From positions 8,693,497 through 8,757,496 of the forward strand of contig CM043964.1 in NCBI GenBank assembly GCA_014529385.2: DNA of 64,000 nucleotides. The letters run 5' to 3'. This DNA is from Adiantum capillus-veneris. Taxonomy: Eukaryota; Streptophyta; Polypodiopsida; Polypodiales; Pteridaceae. The notes below the pieces were generated by a model. It was not told where the DNA came from, searched no databases, and saw only the letters and a list, made by a program, of their open reading frames with translations. Of this stretch, positions 11,245 through 23,040 are shown piece by piece. Each line of letters starts with the position of its first letter. The stretch's first letter is position 1. Both the position numbers and the translations under genes were made by a program.

Positions 11245-12077
11245 AATTGTAGTAGCAAGGGTAGCGTGAGGGCATTCTGCAAGCGAGACTAGTGGAGGTG
11301 TGAGAGCCAGGTGGTCCAGTTGGCAGCTGTAGGTGATGAGAGCACCGGGTGATGGGGTCGACAAGTGAAGACAGAGAGCCGCCAGCGCGTGCGACGAGGA
11401 GGGAGATGACGAGGTTTTGGAAGAGCAGGAGGAGCAAAAGGGAAAAGCAAGGGTGATTTTGATATTGTTGGGCAGTATGACTCAATGGTTCTCGATTTTG
11501 AGGTACTCAAAGTGTTGATAGAGAGCCTCAAGTGACAAGCTGAATATCGGAGACTATGAGGTGAAGCTCAATCATACGCGGCTTTTGGATGGCATGCTAG
11601 AGCTTGTGGGGTGATGAGGAGGTACCACATAGCAAAGGTTTAAAGACGAGATAATCCATCCAGGGGAAGATATCGGGAGGTCTTTCAAGCAAGTGCGTTG
11701 TCGAGGAGGTTGAGAACGAGAGCGAGGAATAAAAGGGAGCGTCAACTGTAGTAGGTAAAGAAATTGGTTGGAGCCGACGAACTGCCAAGGCCTGGAGAAG
11801 CAGATCTTTAGCAGTTTTCAGAGGTTTGTTTGAGTTAAAAGAAGGCTAAAGAAAGCGACGACAAAGTGAGTGCATGTAAAGGTGGTTGGGAAGAGCAAGG
11901 GAAGGGTGTTGAGGCCATACATATTTGGCATTTGCACTTCCGCTCATAGTCTCCCCGAGCTCAAGAAAACTTGTTGCCTATTGCGATCAAGTTATTTTTT
12001 GTATTTAGATTGTAGTTCATTAAGTAATTCAATTCAAGGTGTACAAGGTGTTGTTTTGTGCTGTATTCTCTTGAGAT
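11245..12077 (+). repeat. repeat H, copy 1, middle piece
   Basis: It continues the 5618-5743 piece after copia-1 and aligns with 29939-30774. Homology stops at GAGATG (12072-12077), where gypsy-2 sequence begins. The rest of H copy 1 is found inverted at 16047-16741. Confidence 0.8.
11455..11688 (+). pseudogene. histidyl-tRNA synthetase fragment in permuted order (H copy 1)
   Basis: Part A (11455-11613) encodes [10 protein letters not shown], then [12 protein letters not shown] and, after a frameshift, [11 protein letters not shown]. Part B (11614-11688) encodes RRYHIAKV, stop, RRDNPSRGRYRE. These are neighbouring segments of the class II HisRS catalytic core around motif 2, which charges tRNA-His, but part B belongs before part A in a real enzyme. 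This copy has lost the REFYQC codons kept at 30146 and retains a longer DSMVLDFE stretch. The fragment is untranslatable (frameshift, in-frame stops). It is identified by conserved HisRS wording, not by alignment. Confidence 0.7.
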
Positions 12078-15000
12078 GATTTGTTTGTCGGAGGGCTTGA
12101 TCTGCGTCATGAAGTACTTAAGACTTTGGTGATCCGTTCGCAGAATGAAAGTAGTCCCAATAAATAGTGCTTCCATGAGTCTAAGGCATGTAGAAATGTG
12201 AGTAGTCCCTTTTCATATATGCCTAGAGATTGCTCAATAGGATGGAGCCTTCGACTTTCATAGGCTATGACATGCCCTTCTTGGAGCAAAACAGCTCCAA
12301 GGCAATCACCACAAGCATCACATTGGACCTCAAATGGCTTTGAGGGATCCGATAGTATAAGCACAGGTTGAGAGATAAGCTTTTCAAAAGCATTGTTCTC
12401 CTTGGCAGACCATGTATACCTAACGTTTTTCTTTGTTAGGTCATGTAATGGTCCTGCAATTTGTGAGAACTTTTTTATGAAGCGTCTATAGTATGCACAC
12501 ATACCTGTAAAGCTTCTTAGTTCATGAAGATTCGTTGGTCTAGGCCATCCTTTCATTACATCTAATTTTGATGTATCTATTTGTATGCCATCTTGAGAGA
12601 TAATGTGACCTAAATATTGAATCTCTTCTGAGAAAAAATCACTTTTCTTTCGATTAACATGAAGTTTATTTCTCTCTTAGAACTTGAAATATTACTTGAA
12701 GGTGTTGCTTGTGTTCGTCTAATGAATTAGAGTAGATGATGATATCATCAAAGAACACTCCAGTAAACGTTCGGTGAGGCCTGAATAGCTTCTCCATCAA
12801 GCGGTTGAATGTGGCTGGTGCATTGGTCAAGCCAAAAGGCATGACAATTTATTCGTAAAGACCAAATGTAGTGCAAAATGCGGTCTTTACAATGTCTTGA
12901 TCAACTATCCTTATTTGATGATAGCCACTTTTTAGGTCAATCCTACTGAAGTAGGTGGACCCTTGTAGCTTATCAAATAGGTCTTCTAGCCGTGGAATGG
13001 GAAACCTATTCTTGATAGTGATTCTATTTAGTGCTGTATAGTCGACACACATACGATATGTGCCGTCTTTCTTTTGCACTAATAGCATAGGAGAACAAAA
13101 TGGATATGAGCTAGGACTAACCATGCCCTTCTCAACTAACTCATACACTTGCCGCATATCTCCTCTTGTTGAGCTTGAGAAACTCTATAAGGAGGTTTAT
13201 TAGGCGGTGAACTTCCTGGAAGAAGTTCAATTACATGGTCATCATTGCCTCATTTGGGAGGTAGCTCACAAGGGATGTCGTCAATAAAGACATCTTGAAA
13301 GCCTTTGAGAAAATTGGATAACTCTAATTCCTTGTGAGCGTGTATATTTTCTTTTGCTAAAACATTAGGTTCATTTTGAGAATCTTTAACAAAAATCATG
13401 TACACGGAAATAGAGCTCTTTATTAACTTATTGAAAGCTTGCGTATGTAAAATGGGTATGGTGTTACCCATTTGCTTAACAACTATGTATATATCTTTTT
13501 CCTTGAACCTAACGTAGATTTTTCTTTCAGGGAAGCTAACATTGGCAGCCATGCAATCAAACCATGGTGCCCCTAGGATTACATCCTCATGCTTGAGAGG
13601 AGAGATAAAGAAGTCCTCTTTCTTCACATAGATTTGTACATGGAGCCTCAATTTCCCGATTAAGGGAGTGACTGAAGCTTCTTGCCCCTTGAAAGAACCG
13701 TCTGCGGGTAGGACATCTCGCATCTCATAGGCTTGGATGCCTAGCTTGGTGGAAAATCTATGGATATGAAATTGTGAGCAGAATCAGAGTCAAAGAGAAT
13801 AAAAGAATCATGTTCTCTTACCTTTCCCCAAGCATGGCATAGAGGAGATCCTTTGTGGTGAGCTTCCTCTTCTTGGACCAAGGTAGCTCTAGGAGGCTCA
13901 TGGTGGGTGTTCTTTTGAGGACAAGCGCGGTACGCATGCCCTTGCTCGCCGCACTTGAAACAACGGTTATCCTTGTGATAACACTCACGCTCTTCAAGAG
14001 AGAGTTTGTGTTTGCCTTTGTAAACTCCCTTCTCCTTAGCTTTATTGGAATTTCCCTTAGGAGACTTTTGGACATTGTCCTTCCCCTTAGGCTCATTGGA
14101 ACCCTTGTTTTCCATGGCTTAGAATATCTCTTATCCCCTATTTGAATATTGATTCGAGAAGCCTTTGGGAGTTAACATACTCCGCCATTTCTTGAGTTAA
14201 GCCCGCACAAAATTGTTGCTTTTGCTCTCCAAAATCCATCTTTTGGAAGACAGGGGCTTTCAGATGTAAATCCCAAAACTTGTCTACATATTTGTGAATG
14301 GATTCGTAGGGAGAGAGCTTCAAGCTTCGCCATTCGGGGAGTACTTTGTCTTTGGCATCGATGGCCAAAAAGTGCTTCATAATGGAAGCTCTTACATCTT
14401 TCCATGTTTGTGGAGCTTCACCATTGTCCCGTAGGCTATACCACCATTTCCTGGCGGACTTTTGAAAGTGCATAGCTACATGGCGTAGCTTAGAGGACTC
14501 CGTGAAGCCCTCATCTCCAAACGTGGCATCGAATTGTTGGATAAAGGCCAAGACTTTGTCCGTAGCACCAATGGTGCCATCGTAGGTAAGGAAAGAGATG
14601 CTCTTCCCTCCCTCTTTGAATTTCTTGAGCTTCAAAGACCTCTTTCACATGGCAGAGGATTTCCTATGTCCTCTTCTTTTTTATGGTTCAGAAGTTGCAC
14701 CATCTCTTTCTTCAGAGGATGAATAATTTGAGGAAGATGGATAAAAGGGTGACGTCTTTCTCGCCTTTTTCTTTCCTTGATCTTCTTTGTCTGCACCATC
14801 ATTTTCATAAGAGGAAGACGATGAAGAAGATGGTGTCCTCTTTCTCGCCTTTTTCTTCTCTTGCTTTTTGTCATCCCTCTTTGAAGTATGGTGTGGAGAA
14901 GTGTGTGATGGTCTTCTCCATTTTGGAGGTGATGGAGAGCGTTTATCCCACCTTCTTTGTGGATCCATCTCCGCCGAGGTGGCAAGAGACTCACTTCTTT

Positions 15001-15358
15001 CTTGTTCCTTCGGTGGAGGCTCTTTAGTTCTCCTTTGAGAAGGAGATGCGTCATGAAGAAGCAAATTTCTGAGCCCTTCATATGAATCCTCTTCTTCTTC
15101 CCGAATCGCAGAGAGGCCTCTTTTGGGAGTCTTATAAGGAGGCTTCCTAGGAACTCTCTTGTCATGGTGGGGAGCTTGGATAATCCCATGAGCACAAAGC
15201 TGCCATTGCACTTCGCTTTGGAGGTATGGATTGCCTATGGCTTGTTGAAGCCTAGAAACAAGGTAGTTAACAAGCATAGGGACATCATTAGTAGCCTGCT
15301 TATTAGAAAAATCAAAGTTATCAACATTAATTTCACTCTGTTTACTATTTTCAGCCAT
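12078..15358 (-). pseudogene. gypsy-2 gag-pol, truncated and mutated
   Basis: Minus strand, in order: a Gag N-terminal region from the ATG at 15358 with a Ser/Arg/Lys-rich tail; capsid (14635-14138, KWWYSLRD); zinc knuckle CFKCGEQGHAYRAC near 13960; protease active site LFDSDSAHNFIS near 13770, with Asp where Gly is normal, then ILGAPWF; RT (YRMCVDYTALN near 13060, RIDLKSGYHQI, FFDDIII near 12735); RNase H ending RTDHQSLKYFMTQ at the break. Frames change between these blocks and a TAA interrupts RT at about 12852. The protease-RT-RNase H order is gypsy. It cannot make a working polyprotein. Confidence 0.88.
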
Positions 15359-15674
15359 TCTAGCAATTTTTAGATGTATTTTGGCACTTCAATCCCTAGT
15401 TGCTACTCAAGCTACTGTACCCGTGGCTCGAATACCATTAATTGCAAGGAATAGAAGAGAGGGACGTTCAACAGTTAAGCCGTAGGCAAGTCCCGTAGGA
15501 CTCCACTATTAAGACCATAGCTCTTGACGGTGATGCCCCGTTATCTGCACGAAGGCAGGTGCACTGCAAGGCTGAAAAATCCCTATTCTACTCACTCAAA
15601 TTAAATTAATAGTACCAACCATTTATAGCTAGCTTGAGGATGTTCCTTATTGAGCAAGAAAAGAGAAACCTTCT

Positions 15675-15686
15675 GCTCTGATACCA
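15675..15686 (-). other. tRNA-Met primer binding site of gypsy-2
   Basis: TGGTATCAGAGC on the minus strand, one base from the LTR end AATGTTACA. Confidence 0.9.
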
Positions 15687-15687
15687 A

Positions 15688-15789
15688 TGTAACATTTAAT
15701 GGCCTAGTAACTTGTGTGTAGCAGAAAATAGCATAAACATAGTGAGCACTTCATTAGAATAGATCCTAATGAGAATAACAAGAGTGATT
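15688..15789 (-). repeat. 3' end of the gypsy-2 5' LTR (truncated)
   Basis: About 100 bp matching the end of the complete LTR at 24636-26247 (inverted) and the LTR at 63574. Similarity stops near AGAGTGATT at 15789, so most of the ~1.6 kb LTR is gone. Confidence 0.75.
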
Positions 15790-16046
15790 ACTTGGGGGGT
15801 TCACTATGTGTAAAACTACCATATCACGTGCGTTCAAAACATGTTTGTAATACCCCTTATCTGTGGATTTTTAAAAAAATATAATATACCCTTTTCTTTT
15901 CAAATCTGTAATTTTTTTTTGAATTTTAAAAAAATAATGCCCTTTTGTATATATATTTCTGTAAGTTTCAAGAACTTTAAATACCCTTCTGTTGAACTCA
16001 CGTGATAGGTTACATTTTTATTAAGTGACCTCCCCAGGAGTGATTC
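15790..16046. other. AT-rich junction sequence
   Basis: Lies between the truncated gypsy-2 LTR and the inverted H piece. It is poly-A/T rich with no gene and no match noticed elsewhere in the window. Confidence 0.5.
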
Positions 16047-16741
16047 ACTTTTCTTTACTCTTGCTACTAGTCTTTATCCTAAGAGGTTCTATTGATGCAT
16101 ATGAAACTCCATGCTATGAAATGAATAAGACCCTTATCTTCTCCAAACTTCTACCACATCTTCTTTTATTACTGGAAAATCAAAATTTTGATGATGTCAT
16201 AGCCAATAAGATTACCACATATGCTTGAAAACCAAATTTGCATGATGTCAATGGCGATATGATTACCACACGTTCAATCATGCATGCAATAAATTACTCA
16301 CTAGTAAATTATCAATATTAATAACCAAATTTGCATGATGTCAATGTCCATATAAAATTTACCACACATTCAATCATGTATGCAATAAATTACTCACTAG
16401 TAAATCATACTAGTAACTATTTTATTTATAATGTCGAGCCTTCATCCACCATATGGACTAGTAAATTATCGATACTAGTAACTACTTTGTTTACAATATC
16501 TAGCCTTCACCCACAATATGGACTTAGATTATTCTATATCTTTTTATACAGCTATTCATAATAATCCATAGATACACCCATGTACCTTGGGCTTCAAGAA
16601 GGGATGCAACATCAAAAAAGACTTTTCAAGATCATCAAACAACACCTTTCTCCAATATTTGGTCGTGAACATTGTCGGGGAAATATTGTTCACAAGTCAG
16701 GCTGCTCGCTGTGGGAAACGGTGAGAGAAAGAAGCACATCT
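16047..16741 (-). repeat. repeat H, copy 1, right piece, inverted
   Basis: Its reverse complement aligns with 30772-31468 (for example TCGTGAACATTGTC against GACAATGTTCACGA). It ends CATCTC at 16741, the inverse of the GAGATG ending the piece at 12077. Inverting 12078-16741 would rejoin H. Confidence 0.8.
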
Positions 16742-17460
16742 CAAAATCAAACTGCAGACGCGTGCGATGCGGTTTGCATCGTATGCAATCGCCAAATTGA
16801 TAGAAAATTGGCCAATTGATGGCTTGTCGTAACTTAAAAAATTGTGTGCCGCAAGGTCGAACTGCTGGATTGACTGTAAATCCTGAAATTTACTGTGATG
16901 ATGCCCACCGTATCAAAGAGGAGAGCCGTAGAGAAATGGGTTCCGTGAACCGTATAAGTCCCTTGGTGGGAAGACTTGTGGGAAGGGGCCGCTGAGAGTG
17001 TCCAAGGATCAATTCAATGGCCCAAGGCCCTTTTAAATGTGAATGCTGAAGTGTTTCAAGTGCAGGCAGCGAGCAGGCTTCAACGACGATGATGATGATG
17101 ACTTGGCGGCTTGCACAGGCCTGCTATGGCCACGACCTTGTATATGTCCCCCCTCCTCCAAGGGGTGCTCCCTTCAATCTTAACTCCCCCTGATTTCATG
17201 CACCACACAGTGGTTTCCAAAACGAGAAGAATTGCCCGATTTGGCAAGGAGCCCGGCTAAAATTGAAAAAGGGCTTAAAAAGTAGCGGTTCTCACAAAAG
17301 GGGTATGCTTTTAGGGGCCAAAGATGACCACGCCTAGAGAGAGGGTGGAAGAGAGACCCAAGCTCTGATACCAGTGTAAGAAACTAGGCAACTAGGCTCT
17401 ACTAGATCCTCCTACCAACCTCCCTTTATAGGTGGGCTCCTAGCCCCTTGCCCTAGACGG
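16742..17460 (-). mobile_element. LTR element X: 5' leader, primer site and partial LTR
   Basis: A primer site TGGTATCAGAGC (17362-17373, minus) adjoins an LTR end ...TAGTTTCTTACA (from 17375). About 85 bp of it matches the X LTR at 22847-23037 in reverse. The leader runs left to the break at 16742. No coding sequence of X is seen here. Confidence 0.7.
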
Positions 17461-17944
17461 ACATATATATATACACGCGACAACTCTCTCTTGTGCAGCA
17501 GACTAGGCTATAAGCCGTTATGAAACGAGTTATTCTCCATCAAAATTTCGGGATGACAGGTTACAACGGGATAACTAGGTTAGCCTAATTTTAAATTTTT
17601 TTGTTTTTCATGTTTTCATTGGAACACGTTGTCTGTTATGTCAAGCAAAGTTCTTTGACAAATTCACATGAAGCACGGCTTCTCACACGTGCCAGATACT
17701 ACCCATTGACTTGGCATCAAGGGCATTGGCACGCCAGTTTGGGAAACTGTTCACATTGCAATTTGCTCCTATTTTATGTGTGGCAACAACACGTTATGAT
17801 GCATCGCTCCCAAGGCAGATTTTGCAAGGTACTTATGGTTTCGGCTCTCATGCTTGAGGCCGTTATACTAGCCAAGGGCTTACAATTATGCATGCACGGC
17901 ATGCTAACCAAGTGGCATGAATTCCACCGCTTCATGTATTACGC
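17461..17944. other. no gene recognised
   Basis: The open stretch at 17601-18005 has no recognisable motif and runs into the solo LTR, so I do not call it coding. Confidence 0.4.
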
Positions 17945-19933
17945 TGTCGAGAAATTTGCGGTCTTGCCAGGAAAGCACCGGGCTTATGGCTGTGAGAGTT
18001 TGTGAGAGAACTCGATAAAAACTATATGAAGGAGTTAAACCATAGATTCCATGAAGACTAAGGTTTGGAAAGAAGTACAATCAAACAAGCCCACCCATTC
18101 TCTCTTGCACTCACACGCACAAAGAAAGAACACAAAAGAAAATGTAAAAATAACACAAAGATGAAAACATCAAGGCTATGGTCATATCGTATCATGGGTA
18201 ATATGAAAGGGTTAACAGATGAGTTAATGGCATTCAATCTTGGCTGGCCAAATAGGCTACGAATTGTTCTTTGGAATTGTAGTTTTGTGCTTACCATAAT
18301 ATATATATTTTGTCTAGTGATTGGGATTAATTGTGTGTACAAATCCTCTTGGTTCATAGCAAGATAACTACGCTTACGTCAAAAGAAAAGTTATAGTCTA
18401 TGAGAGGTAGTATGATGGGATCCGGTGATAGAAGTATTTCATTGAGCCTTTCTGGGCCAAAGAGAAACACTATACGTTGTTGAAAGTGTATTTTATGGCT
18501 AATCCATACGTTAATTCTAATAGATCGTACAGAGTGAAAGCGATAGAAATTATCATCATGTGGGTTATTCATCTAGGATAGTATGTGAGAAATGTAGATA
18601 TGAGAGAAGTGAAGAGATGAGAAGTTTCCCTCCCAAGCCCTATTCTTGCCCGTAGGCAATAAGGATACTGCGGGGAGAGATGTACCTGTAGCAAGAGAAC
18701 CTAGAGAGGATGAATTACTAAGAATGAGAGAGATAGGTTTGGTTAAGGAGATGAGATTAGATACATATATATATGTTGGTTTAGAGATGAAAATGAAAAC
18801 AACAAGAAATCAAGAAAACATCAATGTAGAACACATCTTACTTGAAACCCTTCGGCACCATTATTGATGGGAGAGATAAGAAGAGGGGAGAATTCAACGT
18901 TGATTGATACGCCAAGTACAACACCTTCTTTGATTAGAGTTGATCTTCCAAGGATAGCATACAAGAATGGCTAGTTTTCCTCTAGGGGAAAGTGTAGGCT
19001 TGGGCTTATGTTAATGGGGCTAAGTACAATTAGGCATTACTACTCACTCGCTCAAGAATTCCTCTCATCAATGGCTTGAATGCTTGAGTTCCTTCCAATG
19101 AAGAAGAGGCCCCCTTTTATAGGTGAAGGGAACCCCCAAGGGTTTACACAAGAAGAGAGGAGCCAATGTGAACAGGAATTGGAAAAGTTGGAAATGAGCT
19201 GCCCCTGCATGATATGATCGTATTTTGATCATATCTCCTCAACCGTGGCTCCAAATAAAAAAGGAAAAATATGGGCAAAAACTTCAGCTCATTAGATACG
19301 ATTTTCATTTTAAAATCGTTTTCCAATTCGGATTGGAACCTTGTGTAAAAAATTCATCAAAATAGGGTCCATTTATGGCAGCAAAAGTCTTCATGTGGTC
19401 TCCTTAGCCTAGACTTTCATTTAATTCCAAAGGACACCTCATGCCATATGAAAGCATGACATTGCTCCTTGACAAAGTTTTGTAATCATGCTTGCAATAA
19501 TGCATTAAAATAAGTGTATCTTTGAAATCATGCCACCTAGTGTCCCACTAGGATTTGATTCTCTCCTAGTAGCTATTTAAAAAGAAATATAAGAAAAATA
19601 TGAAAAATACATAGAATATATATATATTGGACTTTACCCTAGATATAGGATCTAGCTAGGGTGTGAGATGATACTGAAATAGTAGAAATAAAGAATCAAT
19701 GCTTTTTGCCCCAAGTTAAAGAGGCGGAGCTATTGATGCTTTTCCCATAGTATTTTCTGATGGTAAAGTAAGGATATGTTACCCTTGAGAAATATAATAG
19801 GATGAGATAGAAGGCTTATTATTATACTTAAATATGCATATGTACACTATAGGAAATATAATTATGTATCTAAAAAAATACAGGATAGATCTTGTAGCAT
19901 GTGTTCCCACTATGTACGTGTCACAGCACGACA
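17945..19933 (-). mobile_element. solo LTR of family L
   Basis: 1,989 bp, beginning TGTCGTGCTGTGACAC and ending TTTCTCGACA on the minus strand. It aligns over its length with the LTR at 38142-40039 and in part with 35216-35670 and 49497-50508. No internal region or second LTR is attached. Flanks are ACGC and ATGC, not a clean target duplication. Confidence 0.8.
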
Positions 19934-22846
19934 ATGCTTCCGCTATCACACTCGCACCTCTGTCAAGGACAGACTACGTAATGAATTGTTTAATGTGTTT
20001 TTTGGTTGCTGTCAACACAACAACACTACAACGAACCACAAATTTGGACTTGATTCCTTGGCAAAGTTCCAATACCAAGTCATCCTCATACCATCACGGC
20101 CCCTACAAGGTAGATGGGTCGGAATGAGTTTTATGTTTTTCTGTTGCCTCTCTTGATGAGAGTGTTCTACAGACAGATTGTGGAATGCTTTTAGAATAAG
20201 CTGCAATTCAGGCATAAGATGTCTAAGAGCACACATTCTGGGCACACACTCTACAACTTTAAGGAAAGTTCCTTAGCCCAGCATGCTCTTCTTTTCTCTC
20301 TTCTTCTGATTTCTTTCACGAATACCGAAACTCTTCTAAGAATCTTTTGATACATATTCTTCTTGTGAGCCAGATTAGGCCAAGGTGCTCTCACTCACAG
20401 CTAGCACGTGGCTAAGATGCTACTCAAATTAGTCTTCATCGGTTCGTCGATTGAACACTATTTTGGATAAGGCCTATGAGCCAAATAGGCTAAGAGACGA
20501 TTTCATGACAAGGGTAAGACCCAACTATTGGCATTCCTTGGGTGATTGTTTTCAAGATTGAACAGATCTATCCAAGGAAGTACACATCGACGTTAATGGA
20601 CAAGCAAGAGTCTTGTCATTACGGATGTTTACAGTGTCATTTTTGCACTACATGTTTTCAGTGTGACACTCAAGTTGAGTTTTTGATAAATCTTCAACTC
20701 ACAGCACCTGATCTCTACAAGGAAGTATAGATGCAGCAATCAGTTGAGACATCATGGCTATCCATAAGAGCTAGACATCTCACTTGTGTGGATCTCTTGC
20801 TCTCTCTATAGCACTACGGTGTGTCTATGGATATACTTTTTGGGGTAAGACCCGGCGGGTGATTGTTACATCACCCCCTAGGCATTAAGGATCATAGTTT
20901 GATCTGCATTGCGGATCACAGTTTGATTTCTCCCAGTTAGACTTTTAAGGAAATAATTCTCCAATCTACCACGCGGCCGACAAATTCAACTTTTCAAGTT
21001 GATTTCCATCATTACGTGCACGGTTAACTGTGTTGGTTACTGTTACCTGCTAGTTGAGCAGTTTCTACAAAGGGTCTTACCAAAGGGTTTGACTATGTCG
21101 ATTTTAACCAAAGGGGTTGGATTGCAAGGGCAACACCCATGGTTCCCAGTGCAATGATGTTTTTTTTTTCAGGTAGGGGATGTGCTCCTCTCCATTTGAA
21201 TACGGGTAAGTGAACATTACGTTCAAATCTCCAGGTACGCATCTATTGATTTGGTTTTATTCCATTTTTAGTATGCTGTGCTTGGTTTTTCAAGACGTAT
21301 AAGTACTCTTGAATGTTACAGAGCCATGCCAAGGGCATGTCGGCACAATGTATTTTGGGCCAAGTGTTCAATCTATCTTGCAGCCTTTTGCTGTTACAAC
21401 CTACTTGTAGGGTTTAATTTGGCACATGTTGTCACATGGGAACAACATGGTCTAGGAACTCAACGAGTTCGGTTTAGCTAGTGTGGAGCAAGGCTAATGA
21501 GGGTCCCTCTCACTCCCGTCGTAGAGTGTCTGTAGTTACCTCCACACACAAGTACGTCTTGTACTTGAAGGATGTTCCTTTTCACACATCCTTATATGAG
21601 ATATATTCCACATTTGGAGAATATGAGTCTCTGGACTGACACTGGCGCCATTATGTCAATTATGTGTCACGACAAAGTCCCTAGGTGCTGGTCACATCTG
21701 TTTTCTAGACCATTTTTTAGCACGATGTATCAGGAGCAATTTCGTAGCCAGAAATTGTCGGATACTTAGAATGACTTGTTAAGATACAAGTATTGCTAAA
21801 CAACATTACAGATGGTTTTTTATACATATAGCAAGGCTATATGCTGTTAATGAAAAAGTTTCATTGTTTTTATCTAGAAGTGATCAATGTTTCACCTTTT
21901 ATTGTGATTCAAACATTTCAGCAAGGTTTGCAAAACATTGCAACTAAAAGTATTTAGTTTCTTTTCAGAACTATTTACATTCCTTTTATTGCGTGCTAAG
22001 CGCATCACATTTTCCATACGTATTGGCAAGCATCATTATGGATATATAGTTTCGGTTAGTTTTTGCTAAATGCATGCACACTAGGTGTTATGGGCCCTAG
22101 TGTTTAGCAAAGGCTGCTTTGGAACGGCATGCATATTCCTAAGATTGCTGCTTATGAAGCATTTTGCACTCTATGTGCACTATCTGTATGAGATAACTTT
22201 TTGGTCTACTAATCACCAATAGAGGTCATGGCTCGGTTTGGGCGTTTGTAGATTTTCTCAAGTTAACCACGACGGTTGTACACTCCTGCGATTCTCCGTT
22301 TACCAGTCATCTGGGACGACTGTCTGTAAACCGTGAGGAAAACACACCTCACTACTGTCACTTATCCAAGGGTATAGGCAGATTACAAAGAGTAATCTTG
22401 TGCTAAAGGATCTACATGGAAAGTTACGCATGGACAGTTATGGCAAGGTTTCCTTGCATTATTCCAGTACCTTTAAAAGATCTGAAAACTGGTTATGCCT
22501 TTGGAAAACTCTTAGTTGTGGTTCCTCTTTTACAGTACTCAAGTGAGTGATAAATGGAGTTACCATTTAAACCCAAGTGACTCTTAGTTGTGGTTACTCT
22601 TTTACAACACTCAAGTGGGTCATAAATGGAGTTACCATTTAGACCCAAGTGGTTGCAAATGGACAACAATGTTGAAAATCGGGATATTCATCTTGGTTTC
22701 ATTGAACCTCCTCACTGCACCAATTATCGGTTATACAGACAAATGGCTCACTTATGGGACGTCAATAAAGAGAACACCAGTATTCTTAAGAAGATGTTAC
22801 TACTTGTGTTTTTGAGGACGAAAACTCTTCCTTAAGGGGGAAGTAA
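19934..22846 (+). other. probable decayed internal region of element X
   Basis: Leads into the X 3' LTR. The last bases read FEDENSSLRG in one frame followed by a purine tract AAGGGGGGAAGTAA, as seen at the 3' end of plant LTR-element coding regions. No RT, integrase or Gag motif was found in the 2.9 kb, so the assignment rests on position and the 3' end. Confidence 0.35.
22511..22654 (+). repeat. 72-bp tandem duplication
   Basis: Two copies beginning CTTAGTTGTGGTT (22511 and 22583) with few differences. Confidence 0.85.
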
Positions 22847-23037
22847 TGTCAAGACACGGGTCATGTACCCTAAGATCTAGGCTAGGCAAGGGCCGGGCTA
22901 GGTAGTGTGGACAGGGGATCCGGTCCGGGCTAGGCAGTGTGGACAGGGGATCCGTCTAGGGCAACGGGCTAGGAGCCCACCTATAAAGGGAGGTTGGGAG
23001 GAGGATCCAGTAGAGCCTAGTTGTCTAGTTTCTTACA
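22847..23037 (+). repeat. 3' LTR of element X
   Basis: 191 bp, TGTCAAGACACGG...TTTCTTACA, preceded by a purine tract. It contains TATAAAGGG and an internal duplication of GTGTGGACAGGGGATCC. It faces the partial LTR at 17375 with the 3' ends outward. Confidence 0.75.
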
Positions 23038-23040
23038 TGG

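Larger units (their letters stand above)
12078..15789 (-). mobile_element. 5' half of a Ty3/gypsy element (gypsy-2): LTR end, primer site, gag, protease, RT, part of RNase H
   Basis: Read on the minus strand from 15789 to 12078: about 100 bp of LTR, TGGTATCAGAGC, gag, protease, RT, then a cut inside RNase H. Integrase and 3' LTR are missing here, but closely fitting parts occur at 23038-26247 in the opposite orientation. The cut at 12078 coincides with a break in repeat H. Confidence 0.85.

Noticed and set aside
15400-15560. possible tRNA B-box (GGCTCGAATACC)
   Set aside because: No matching A box or cloverleaf around it; it is gypsy-2 leader sequence.
17601-18005. 134-codon plus-strand frame
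   Set aside because: Runs into the solo LTR and lacks any family motif; probably chance.
19834-20156. two overlapping plus-strand frames
   Set aside because: They start inside the solo LTR and cross its boundary; no motif.
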